Origin: Dryobates pubescens
Lineage: Eukaryota; Chordata; Aves; Piciformes; Picidae
Direction of reading: 5' to 3'
Length of the DNA stretch: 64,000 nt
Assembly: GCF_014839835.1 (NCBI RefSeq)
Contig: NC_071627.1
Coordinates: forward strand, 4,341,001-4,405,000
Numbering within the stretch: the stretch's first letter is position 1; each line of letters opens with the position of its first letter. This document shows, piece after piece, positions 9,620 through 21,100 of the stretch. The notes under the pieces are model-generated. The model worked only from the letters and a program-made list of their open reading frames with translations. It made no database searches and was not told the origin of the DNA. The position numbers and the translations under genes were made by a program.

Positions 9620-11215
9620 TCTTCCAACCTGGTCTGGTCTGGTCTATGGACCTTTAGGATCATTGAGTCCAAGCATTGACCAGCACTGCCAGGGCACCAC
9701 CAAACCATGGCCCTCAGCACCACATCTCCACAGCTTTGAAACCCTTCCAGGCATGGGGACTCCACCACTGCCCTGGGCACCCTGGGTCACCCTTTTGGAG
9801 ATGAAATTGTTCCTCATGACCAACCTAAACCTGCCCTGGGGCAACTTGAGGCTATTGCCTCTTGTGCCCTCTCTTGTCACATGGCAGCAGAGCCCAGCCC
9901 CCACCCGGCTCCAGCCTCCTCTCAGGGAGCTGCAGAGAGCAATGAGGTCTCCCTCAGCTTCCTCTTCTGAACACCCCCAGCTCCCTCAGCTGCTCCTCCC
10001 CTCCCCTCTTCCCCAGACCCTTCCCCAGCTTTGTTGCCCTTCTCTGGACCTTCTCCAGCTCCTCAATGTCCTTCTTGGACTGAGAGGCCCAGAACCTGGG
10101 ATTCAAGGTGCAGCCTCCCCAGTGCCCAGTCCAGAGTCACAATCCCTGCCCTGCTCCTGCTGCACACACCATTGCTGCTCCAGGCCAGGCTGCCTTGACC
10201 ACCTGGGCAGACCCTGAGCTCCTCTCCAGCTGCTGTCACCCAGCACCCCCAGAGCCTTCTCTGCTGGGCACTTTCCAGCCTCTCTGCCCCCAGCCTGGAG
10301 CCTTCCTGGGGTTGCTGTACCCCAAGTGCAGCACCCAGCCCTGGGCCTTGTTGAGCCTGGTATGGTTTGAGCTTTACCCAGAGTCCAGAAGCCCCAAAGG
10401 AACAGATTTGGATTGCCTTCCCCTCCCCTTTTTTTTCCCTGGTAAAGCAACCTAGGCAGGAGAAAGGAGAGGTAGAATCATGACAGAGTGGTCTGGAATG
10501 GGTTGGGAAGTAAAAAGGAAACTTTTAAACAAAACAGACCCAGCATTGGAGTAGCGGAAAGTCACAAAGGCATAAGGGGAAGGGTAAATACAGAAATATA
10601 CAAAGCCAGGCCCAGCTGGTGCTGGATTCCCTTGGTGCAGATGGATGCAGCTCCGATGCAGCTCTTTCCGAGCCTGGAAACAGCATGCAGGGAAGGCACA
10701 GGAAGCAGGAGCAGCAGAGAGCTCTACCCCCCAGGCACGGAGCACGGAAAAGAGCAAGCCCCTCAAGGGCTCTCCTTAAATAGGCTTTGGAGGACAGGAA
10801 GGGGGCGTGGGATAGACCTTTGAGCCAGGGGACCCCTCCCCTGGGAGGGGAGAACCCAAGTGTCTCTCTCTGCCCACCTGGATCAGGTTTCTTTTGCCCA
10901 CCTGAGGGCTGGGTTCTTTTCAGCCCCCCTCCAAGGATGGTGTAACCTGACACAGCCCAGCCCCTCTGTTCCACTTTTCTGTCACAGCCTCTTCATCCAG
11001 TTAGGAGTTCTGTCTCTCTGGGATGAGTGTTACGAGTTCATGCTGCAGGTCTTCCTCCTACGGCCCTCAACCATGGGGCCAGCCTGGGCAGGTCCCTCTG
11101 CAGACCTTCCCAACTCACCCACAGATCAACTCCCACCCAACTCGGTGTCCTCTGTAGACCGCCCGAGGGTGCCTGGCTCCCCTCCTCCAGCTCACTGCTG
11201 AAGGTGTCGAAGGGA
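9620..11215 (-). mobile_element. CR1 LINE interrupted by LTR-like insertion
   Basis: The tail and C-terminal part occupy about 9620-10358. The RT-proximal part resumes at about 11056-11215 (ggcaggtccctctgcagacc). Compared with the undivided copies at 53715-54740 and 17195-18168, the two pieces meet with almost no loss. This shows a later insertion of about 700 bp. Confidence 0.8.
10359..11055 (-). mobile_element. Solo-LTR-like fossil inserted in CR1
   Basis: About 700 bp of non-CR1 sequence inside a CR1. On the minus strand it has a TATA-like box (cctatttaaggagagccc) near 10770, with GC-rich flanks and no coding capacity. These are traits of a solitary LTR of an endogenous retrovirus. The family is not recognised and the ends are not firmly set. 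It is younger than the CR1 it interrupts. It could instead be another non-autonomous insertion. Confidence 0.45.
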
Positions 11216-11442
11216 CCTGGCCCAGCGCTGAGCCTCCTGGAGCTGCCTCCACTGAACCGCTCCGTGCCCGGCCCTGGGCCAGCGCTGGAAGCCCTGAGGG
11301 GCAGCCAGGCCAAGCGGCGGACAGTCTCCGATCTGGGAGCTGCGGAGGCCGGGAGGTGCCCGGGCGCCATCCCGCGGGGCTGCCCCGGGGACAGGCGACG
11401 ATAGCCCCGACAACGCCGCCACGCTGCGGCGCGGCCCGCCTG

Positions 11443-11830
11443 GCCCGCCCCCCTGCCGCCTGGCCCGCCCCCCTGCCGCCTGGCCCGCCCCCCTGCCGCC
11501 TGGCCCGCCCCCCTGCCGCCTGGCCCGCCCCCCTGCCGCCTGGCCCGCCCCCCTGCCGCCTGGCCCGCCCCCCTGCCGCCTGGCCCGCCCCCCTGCCGCC
11601 TGGCCCGCCTGGCCCGCCCCCCTGCCGGCTGGCCCGCCCCCCTGCCGGCTGGCCCGCCCCCCTGCCGGCTGGCCCGCCCCCCTGCCGCCTGGCCCGCCCC
11701 CCTGCCGCCTGGCCCGCCCCCCTGCCGCCTGGCCCGCCCCCTGCCGCCTGGCCCGCCCCCCTGCCGCCTGGCCCGCCCCCCTGCCGCCTGGCCCGCCCCC
11801 CTGCCGCCTGGCCCGCCCCCTGCCGCCTAC
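11443..11830. repeat. 20-bp GC-rich minisatellite, ~19 copies
   Basis: The unit tggcccgcccccctgccgcc repeats almost perfectly. A few units carry ccggct in place of ccgcct, and short forms mark the right edge. It lies 300-700 bp upstream of the TMCO6 ATG and gives long spurious frames on both strands. Confidence 0.95.
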
Positions 11831-11849
11831 TCCGCCCCCTGCCGCCTAT

Positions 11850-12117
11850 CCCGCCCCCTGCCGCCCGCCCCGGGCCCGGCCCCTGCCGCCCGCCCCGGGC
11901 CCGCCCCCTGCCTCCCGCCCCGGGCCCGCCCCCTGCCTCCCGCCCCGGGCCCGCCCCCTGCCTCCCGCCTCGGGCCCGCCCCCTGCCGCCCGCCCCGGGC
12001 CCGCCCCCCGCCTCCACCGCCTCCTTCCCCCGGGCCCGCCCCCTGCCGCCCGCCCCGGGCCCGCCCCCTGCCGCCCGCCCCGGGCCCGCCCCCCGCCTCC
12101 ACCGCCTCCTTCCCCCG
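11850..12117. repeat. GC-rich array ending at the TMCO6 start codon
   Basis: Units of about 25-30 bp built on 'cccgccccgggcccgccccc' continue to within about 6 bp of the TMCO6 ATG. The array therefore makes up the 5' UTR and core promoter. Confidence 0.9.
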
Positions 12118-12122
12118 GCGCC

Positions 12123-15100
12123 ATGTGGGGCGGGCGGCGGCAGCGGCCGGGGCCCAGCGGTGTGGAGGAGCTGAGGGCTCGGCGGCGGGAGAGGGAGGCA
12201 GGTCCGCGCCGGGAACGGGGCGCGGGGCGTGGAGCCTGCCCGGGGCGGGAAGGGGCAATGCGGCCGGACGGGGCCGAGGGTGCTGGAGCCGTTTATGGGA
12301 GCCCCCAGCGGTGCCCTGCAGCGGGACCCGAACAGGGCCCCGGCCTCGACTGGCACCCGAGGGGACAGGGGGTGGGTGGCATCTGAGGGGACGTGGGACA
12401 AGTGGCATCTGCCGGGACACAGCCTGGTGGCATCTGAGGGGACACAGGGCAGGTAGCCTCCTGTGTGCTCCCTGCCCACTCGGGCAAAGCGGGCACAGCC
12501 TTTGCCCAGGAGTTCTGCCGTGAGTGCCATGTCCTCACCCACCCCTCGCTGCAGGTTGGGTTTGCCAAGGTCCTGCCAATATCAAACTAGCCTCAGGGCC
12601 CTGCCGTGGTGGCCATGCGGGGCCCCACACCCCTGCCCTGGTGGTCCCTCTGCTGGTGCCCCTGCCCTGATGCCATGCCGGTGTGCCCAGCCGTAGCTTT
12701 GCACCTCGAGCACGCCCTGCACCGTGCCAGGGTCAGGGCATGGCGGTGGGCAGGAGGAGGCTGTTGGGTGGCCTGGGGCAGGGGGTGGGCGGCAGGGGGT
12801 GACATGACCGGCGGCACTTGCAGCCCTGCGCAGGGCCCGGCGGCAGGAGCAGCTGCTCAGCAAGAGGCTGCTGCGGGAGGACAGCGCCGCGGAGCACGGC
12901 GAGGGCGAAGCAGAGCCTGCGCCCGACCCTCTCTCCGAGGATGAGGTGAGGCCCAGGGGATGAGCCCCCCTCCCCCTTGTCCTGGGGGGCCCTGGGGAGC
13001 AGGGGTGGAGGTGGGCTTGGGAGGGCGTCCACAGCAGCATGGCCAGAGATGGTCCCTCTGCCCTGTGGAGACCCCACCTGCAGGGCTGAGTACAGCATGG
13101 GACCCCTCATACCAGAAGGACCTGGAGCTGATGGAGAGGGTCCAGAGGAGGCCATGAAAATGTCTCCTATGGGCACAGGCTGGGAGAGTTGGGGCTGCTC
13201 AGCCTGGAGAAGAGAAGGCTCTGGGGAGACCTTACAGCAGCCTTCCAGTACCTGAAGGGCTCCAGGAGAGCTGGGGAGGGACTGTTCAGAAGGCTCTGTG
13301 GGGATAGGACAAGGGACAGTGGTTTGAAACTGGAGCAGGGCAGACTTGGGTTGGACATCAGGAGGAAGTTCTGCACAGTGAGGGTGGGGAGACACTGGAA
13401 CAGGCTGCCCAGGGAGGGGGTTGAGGACCCTGCAGACATTCAGGATCAGCCTGGATGTGTCCCTGGGCAGCCTGCTCTGGTTGGAGATGTCCTTGCTGCC
13501 TGCAGAGGGGTTGTACAAGAGGACCTTTGCGGGGGTCTCTTCCAACCTGATGCCCTCTGTGACTGTTTCCTGAGTCCCTGCTTGCCCTTCTCCCCTCCCT
13601 CCCTGCTTTGCCAGGCCCTGGAGCTGCTCCGAGGGCTGCAGAGGGGCTCTGAGGACAGGAGGAGCTGCCTGGGCCGCCTGCGCCGGGCCCTGCGGCACAG
13701 GGAGAGCCAGCAGAGGTTTGTCAGGTCAGCACCAGAGCGGGTGAGCCGCTGTGGGCAGGGCCGGGCCGGGCTGGCAGGAGGAGGCAGCACTCTCTGTGTC
13801 CCTGCAGGCTGGATGGCAGCATCCGGACCCTGGTGGGGCTGTTCACCGGCAGCCTGGGGGAGCTGCAGCTGGGGGCCGCGCGCTGTCTGCATGAGCTGTC
13901 CTGCGGAGACCCCCCCGTGGCCGAGGCCTGCCTGCCCTTCACCCCCTACCTGCTCACCTACCTCGCAGGGCACAGCCTGGAGCTGACGGTGAGGCCGCAC
14001 CTGCCATCTGCCAGGCCCTTGGCACCCAGCGGCCCTCGGGCAGCTGTTGGCTGCTCTTGGCCTGGCTCACGGGGGAGGGCTGCTGGGAAGGGGACCTCGG
14101 CTTCAGCCTGGAGCAGGACTGTCCCCGGGGCTGGCCCAGGGCAGGGAGGCTTTGTCTGGCCAGATGTTGGAAACCAGACAGAGCCCCGGTGTGGTGGGGT
14201 TGGAAGGGGCCTCAGGATCATCCAGCCCAACCCCTCTGCCAAAGCAGGGCACCCACAGCAGGGTGCCCGGGGTCACAATGGCCAGGGGGGGTCGGAAGCT
14301 CTCTAGAGAAAGGTTGGGAGGGACCTCTGGGGATCATCCAGTCCAACCCCTGCTCCAGCAGGGCATCCATAGCAACTTGCCCAGGAGCACAATGGCCGGG
14401 GGGGTTTGGGATCTCTCAAGAGAAGGAGACTCCACAGCCTCTCTGGGCAGCCTGCTCCAGGCCTCCAGCACCTTCTTGGAGGGGAATATGGAGTCTGCCC
14501 TTCACCGTGCCCCATCCCAGCACCAGGAGGAGCTTGGTGCCATCCTGTTGGTGTCTCCTTCCAGGTAGCAAATACCCCCAAGCCCCAGGAGGCCAGGCAG
14601 TTTCTCCTGCCACAGCCCAGGGTACAGTGGTTCACCCCAGCTGCCATGGGTTCCTCTCTTCAGTTCCAAGCTCTGTCTGGGGAAGCAGAGCCTGCAGGCT
14701 GTGGTTGTTCAGCAGACTTGGGTCTGGCCTCTGGCTGGGCCTGGGTGGCCCTTGGCATGTTTGTGCTGGGCCAGGCAGAAGCCCTGGCTGCAGGTTAGGA
14801 GTTTCTGAAGGTGCTGGAGAAGGGAAAGGAGCAGGGACAGGGGCAGCCACTGGGCCTGCACTTCATGCAGCAAGCAGTGGTCCAGCTTGGGAGGCCCCAA
14901 CAGCTCCAGGCTGCTTGGAGAAGCAGCCAGGATCCCACCTAAGGAACAAGCTGGGCACACCCCCAGGGTGATGGTGGCCTTTCAGTGGCACGTGGCCAGT
15001 CTCGGGTGGCTACTGGGGAGCTCCAGGGGTCTTGGGGCAATGCCAGAGCAAGAACTCAAAACCTGAGCCTCCCCCAGAGTGGAAGTGAGCAGAGCCCAAC

Positions 15101-18100
15101 CTGGGCCAGACAGCAGAGGGACAAGCTGGAGCTGATGCAGCTGGAGAGCCCAACAGCACCCAGCTGTGCTCACCTCTGGGGACAGCTGTGTCCTGCTCAG
15201 GGAGGCCTGAGCCCTGTCCCAGCCTGCAGGCCCCCAGGGGAGGCAAAGGAGGTGACCTGCTCCCCGGGGCTGTGTTTCAGGAGCTGTGTCTGTACACACT
15301 GGGGAACCTGGTGGTGGAGAGCCAGGCTGTGAGGAGACAACTCCTGCTCCAGGGCATCATCCCAGTGCTGGCCTCCTGCAGCCAGGTGAGTGCAGCAGCT
15401 CAGCCCTGCTCCTGCCCCAGGCAGAGCTTGCCTCTGCTTGCACCCTTGAGACTGGCTGCCTGCTGAGGTCCCTGCTGGCTGAAGATACCTCCTGGGCTTC
15501 CTTGCTCTCTGCTGATCTAAGTGCCCAGAGCAATGCTGCTGCTGCTGTGTTTGGGCTCCTGGATCCTTTCAGCTGCAGACAATGAGAATCACAGAACAAC
15601 AGAATGGTTTGGGTTGGAAGAGACCTTGAAGATGAAGTCCCCAACCAGAAACCCAACCCCACCATGGCCTAACCATGTCCCCAGGTGGCATGGCCACAGG
15701 TCTTGAACACCTTCTGGGGATGGGGACTCCACCTCTGCCCTGGGCAGCCTCTTCCAGGCCTCTTTTGGGGCACACATTGTTTCTCATCTCCAACCTAAAC
15801 CTCTCGCTGTGCTCGCAGGGGCTCAGCTTTGCTCTCTCCCTGTGCTCGCAGGGGCTCAGCTTTGCCCTCTCTCTGGCTGCAGGGGCTCAGCTTTGCTCTC
15901 TCTTTGGTTGCAGTCCCCCCATGAGGCAGTGCTGGAAGGTGTGGGCTATGTCCTCTCACAGCTGCTGCAAGCCAAGGAAGCTCCCATGGAGATCATTCCG
16001 TGAGTCCAGGCCTCTGAATCCTGCCCCAGAATGGGCCCCGGGGCCCAGTGTGGTCTTAGCATGCCAGGGACAAGGCTGCCTGTGCCATGCCAGTGACACT
16101 GATGGTTCAGAGCAGAGTGCTGCCAGAGCTGGGCATGGGGCCTGACCCTCCTCCCTCAGCAGACAGCTCTGGAACTTCAGTGAAGGACAGAGCAGAGCAG
16201 GGGCAGGTTGGCAAGGGCAGGTTGGCAGGGGCAGGCTGTCCCTGCTCCTCCTGAAAAGATCCATGTGACAGCCCCAAAACAGGACCCCAGGCAAGGTGTC
16301 CTGCCCCAGGCCCTGCCTTGGGCACAGGGAGCTTGTGGTGAGCCTGTGTGGGGCTGAGGCTGCAGCCCTTGGAGAGCCTCTTCCAGGGGGGGTTCTGGAG
16401 CACGTGGCTCCCATCAGAGGGCAGAGCAGCTCCCTGCTTGGTGGCCAGGGCCTGTGTACCCTTCTCTGTCCTGCCTGTGTGCCTGTACTGACTCTGCTCT
16501 TCTCCCCCAGGCTGGTGCTGAGCTCTGCCCTGCCCCAGCAGATGCTGCGCCGGCTGCAGGGGGGGCTGGGGGCTGGGGCAGGAGCTGCTGTGGAGTTTGC
16601 CTGGTGCCTGCACTACATCACTTGCAGGTAACTACCTGGGTCTGCCCTTGGGGGCAGCCAGAGAGGCCCTGGCTGCTGATTGGGAACCTGCTTGGTGTCC
16701 CTCTGCCCCTTTGGCAGCCACTGCTGTGTCCCAGCACGTGCGGTCTGCAGGGCTGCCACCTTCCCTCTCAGATGATCCACCTGAGGAGGCTGCTCCCAGT
16801 CCTCTGAGCTCTCCCCACTCACCTCCCCACGGCTGGAGCTGTTCCCTGCACTTCCCAAGATCAGCTCCCTGAATCCTTAGGCTTCTGGGGTGTGCCCAGT
16901 GACCCCTGCCCAGGCTGGCTGCTGCCAACCATCTTGGTGTGGCTGCTCCTAGTGCCACCTCCTTTAGCAGCACCCCCAGAAGGTCACTGAAAGAAGGGCT
17001 GAGGCTATTCCCAAGCCCTCACAGATGGTCCCAGCAGATGTTTCTCCTGAGCTGTTAAATTGCTCAGCTCAGGAACCAGCTGCTGGTCTAACCTGGAGCA
17101 GGCCCTGTGGTGGCTCGGCGCAGAGCTGCCACTTCCCAGGCCCTGCTGCCAGCCAAGGGCTGCAGCATTTCCCTCTCTGGGCACCAAGGACAACCAAGTG
17201 AAGTCCAGCTGGTGGCTGGGCACCAGAGGTGTCCTCCAGGGCTCAGCACTGGGCCACTCTCTTCAGTATTTTTATCAATCATCTGCATGAGGGGACTGAG
17301 ACACCCTTATAGGTTTGCAGGTGACACCAAGTTGGGTGGGAGCTGGGTCTGCTGGAGGGTCAGGAGGATCTGCAGAGGGACCTGGCCAGGCTGCAGCCAA
17401 GGGCCAAAGTCAGTGGGGTGAGGTTCAACAAGGCCAAGGGCTGGATGCTGCTCTTGGGGCACAAGAACCCCATGAAGGTTCCAGGCTTGGGGCTGGAAAG
17501 TGCCCAGCAGAAAAGGCCCTGGGGGTGCTGGGTGACAGCAGCTGGAGAGGAGCTCAGGGGGTGCCCAGGTGGGCAAGAAGGGCAGCAGCAGCCTGGCCTG
17601 GAGCAGCAGTGGTGTGCGCAGCAGGAGCAGGGCAGGGATGGTGCCCCTGGACTGGGCACTGGGGAGGCCACAGCTTGAGTGCTGGGTTCAGCTCTGGGCC
17701 TCTCACTGCAAGAAGGACATTGAGGAGCTGGAGCAGGGCCAGAGAAGGGCAAAAAAGCTGGGGAAGGGTCTGGAGAAGAGGGCTGGGGAGGAGCAGCTGG
17801 GGGAGCTGGGGGTGTTCAGTGTGGAGAAGAGGAGGCTGAGGGAGACCTCATTGCTCTCTACAGCCCCTTGAGAGGAGCCAGGTGAGGGTTGGGCTCTGCT
17901 CCCTAGTCTCAGGTGAGAGAAGGAGAGGCTTCAAGTTGCCCCAGGGCAGGTTTAGGTTGGACATTAGAAGAAACTTCTTCGCTGAAAGGATTCTCAAGCC
18001 CTGGCCCAGGCTGCCCAGGGAGGTGGCTGGGTCCCCATGCCTGGAGGTGTTTCCCAGAGGCAGAGCTGTGGTGCTGAGGCCGTGGCTCAGCCCCAGCCTT

Positions 18101-21100
18101 GGCAGAGTGAGAGCAGGCTTGGACTGGATGCTCCTGAAGGTCTTTCCCAACCCAGAGCCTTCTGCTGTTCCCTTTGCAGCCACACAGCGAACAGGGAGCT
18201 GCTGGCGCTGGGGGCGCTGCCTGCCCTCACCGAGCTGCTGCTCCACCTGGCCACAGACATCCCCCCAGAGGCTCCCGAGGGCCTGGAGCTGGTAGCACAT
18301 GGGCAGGGCCGGGGGGGGCTCAGGGGCAGCCTGCGGCTGGGGTGGTGCTGAGGGGCTGGGGTGGTGCTGAGGGGCTGGGTTCCAGCTCTGGGCTGGGGTG
18401 GTGCTGAGGGGCTGGGGTGGTGCTGAGGGGCTGGGTCTCAGCTCTGGGCTGGGGTGGTGCTGAGGGGCTGGGTGCCAGCTCTGGGCTGGGGTGGTGCTGA
18501 GGGGCTGGGTCTCAGCTCTGGGCTGGGTCTCAGCTCTGGGCTGGGGCGGCGCTGAGGGGCGGGGCGGCGCTGAGGGGCGGCGCTGAGGGGCGGGGCGGCG
18601 CTGAGGGGCGGGGCGGCGCTGAGGGGCGGCGCTGAGGGGCGGGGCGGCGCTGAGGGGCGGGGCGGCGCTGAGGGGCGGCGCTGAGGGGCGGTGCTGAGGG
18701 GCGGCGCTGAGGGGCGGCGCTGAGGGGCGGGGCGGCGCTGAGGGTCGGCGCTGAGGGTCTCTGTCCCCCCCAGCTGGTGTCCCCGGTGCTGCGCAGTCTC
18801 AGCAGCCTGCTCGCAGAGCCGGCCGGTGCTGAGGGTCTCTGTCCCCCCCCAGCTGGTGTCCCCGGTGCTGCGCTGTCTCAGCAGCCTGCTCGCAGAGCCG
18901 GGCGGTGCTGAGGGTCTCTGTCCCCCCCCAGCTGGTGTCCCCGGTGCTGCGCTGTCTCAGCAGCCTGCTCGCAGAGCCGGGCGGTGCTGAGGGTCTCTGT
19001 CCCCCCCAGCTGGTGTCCCCGGTGCTGCGCAGTCTCAGCAGCCTGCTCGCAGAGCCGGGCGGTGCCGAGGGGCGGCGCTGAGGGTCTCTGTCCCCCCCAG
19101 CTGGTGTCCCCGGTGCTGCGCAGTCTCAGCAGCCTGCTCGCAGAGCCGGCCGGTGCCGAGGGGCGGCGCTGAGGGTCTCTGTCCCCCCCAGCTGGTGTCC
19201 CCGGTGCTGCGCAGTCTCAGCAGCCTGCTCGCAGAGCCGGCCGGTGCCGAGGGGCGGCGCTGAGGGTCTCTGTCCCCCCCAGCTGGTGTCCCCGGTGCTG
19301 CGCAGTCTCAGCAGCCTGCTCGCAGAGCCGGCCGGTGCCGAGGGGCGGCGCTGAGGGTCTCTGTCCCCCCCAGCTGGTGTCCCCGGTGCTGCGCAGTCTC
19401 AGCAGCCTGCTCGCAGAGCCGGCCGGTGCCGAGGGGCGGCGCTGAGGGTCTCTGTCCCCCCCAGCTGGTGTCCCCGGTGCTGCGCAGTCTCAGCAGCCTG
19501 CTCGCAGAGCCGGCCGGTGCCGAGGGCCAGCTCCAGGACCATCGCCTGCTGGTGGCGCTCTTCCTCCTCCTGCAGAGCTTCCACCAGCAGCAGCCCTTCG
19601 TGGTGCAGGAGGGGCTCTGGCTGCTCAACAACCTCACCGGTGAGCCCCCAGCCCCAGCTGCCGCCAGCCCTGCCCTCCCTGCCGGCCTCTCTGCAGAGAC
19701 CTCCCGCAGAGTCCCGGCTCCCCCTGACTGCTCCTTCTCTGCCCACCCTAGCTGAGGAGCCCTTCTTCTGCTCTGCTCTGCTCTGCCTGGACCTGCTGCC
19801 TGCCCTGCTGCAGCTGCTGCCCTGTTCCCAGATGGCCAGCCTGCTGGTGAGACCTCCCCTCCTGCCCCAGCCCGGGGCTCCAGGGCTGTGGGTCCTGCCT
19901 GCAGGGTGCTGAGGCTGGCTGTGGGCAGTAGGAGCAGCACGGTGGAAGGTCTCCTGCTGTGGGAGTCACCATCCACCCACCCTGACCATGGTTAGTCCCA
20001 GCAGAAGAGGGGCCCAGGGCAGATGTTCAGCTGGGGCCAGGCCTGCAGAGGGTCTGGGGAGCTGCTGCCATCTTTTGTCAGGCCACAACAACCCCATGCA
20101 GAGCTACAGGCTGGGGACACAGTGGCTGAGAGCAGCCAGGCAAAGAGGGACCTGGGGGTACTGGTTGGCAGCAGCTGAACAGGAGCCAGCAGTGTGCCCA
20201 GGTGGCCTTCTTGGCCAATGGCATCCTGGCCTGCATCAGGAACAGTGTGGCCAGCAGGAGCAGGGAGGTTATTCTGCCCTGTGCTCAGCATTGGTTAGGC
20301 CACACCTTGAGTCCTGTGTCTAGTTCTGGGCTCCTCAGTTCAGGAAAGATGTTGAGCTGCTGGAAGGTGTCCAGAGAAGGGCAACAAAGCTGGGGAGGGG
20401 TCTGGAGCACAGCCCTGTAAGGGCCCTGAGGGAGCTGGGGTTGCTTAGCCTGGAGAAGAGGAGGCTCAGGGGAGACCTTCTTGCTCTCTCCAACTCCCTG
20501 AAGGGAGGTTGTAGCCAGGTGGGGGTTGGTCTCTTCTCCCAGGCACCAGAACAAGAGGACACAGTCTCAGGCTGTGCCAGGGGAGGTTTAGGCTGGAGGT
20601 TAGGAAGAAGTTCTTCAATAGAGATTGGCCATTGGAATGTGCTGCCCAGGGAGGTGGTGGAGTCACCATCACTGGAGGTGTTCAAGAAAGGCTTGGATGT
20701 GGCACTTGGAGCCATGGTTTGGTGGTCAGGAGGTGTTGGGTGATAGGTGACAGGTTGGACTTGATCTCTCAGGTCTTTTCCAATCTGGTTGATTCTGTGG
20801 TTCTCTGACAAAGCTGTCACCTGAGAGGGGGGAGCAGAGCCCAACCCCCAGCTCACTGCAGCCTCCTCTCAGGGAGCTGCAGAGAGCAATGAGGTCTCCC
20901 TCAGCCTCCTCTTCTCCAGGCTGAACACCCCCAGCTCCCTCAGCTGCTCCTCCCCAGCTCTGTTCCCCAGACCCTTCCCCAGCTTTGTTGCCCTTCTCTG
21001 GCCCTGCTCCAGCTCCTCAATGTCCTTCTTGCAGTGAGAGGCCCAGAACTGAACTCAGCACTCAAGCTGTGGCCTCCCCAGTGCCCAGTCCAGGGGCACA

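Larger units (their letters stand above)
11380..12122 (+). promoter_or_regulatory. TMCO6 CpG-island promoter made of tandem repeats
   Basis: The sequence upstream of the ATG at 12123 is almost all C and G, with dozens of ccgcccc (GC-box/Sp1-like) words and no TATA box. Copy number here would change the number of GC boxes. Promoter function is inferred from position and composition. Confidence 0.6.

Noticed and set aside
11115-12542. 475-aa minus-strand Gly/Arg-rich frame over the TMCO6 promoter
   Set aside because: Product of the 20-bp and 25-30-bp arrays; no non-repeat domain.
18984-19172. Small frame inside the exon 9 array
   Set aside because: A shifted reading of duplicated exon copies, not a gene.
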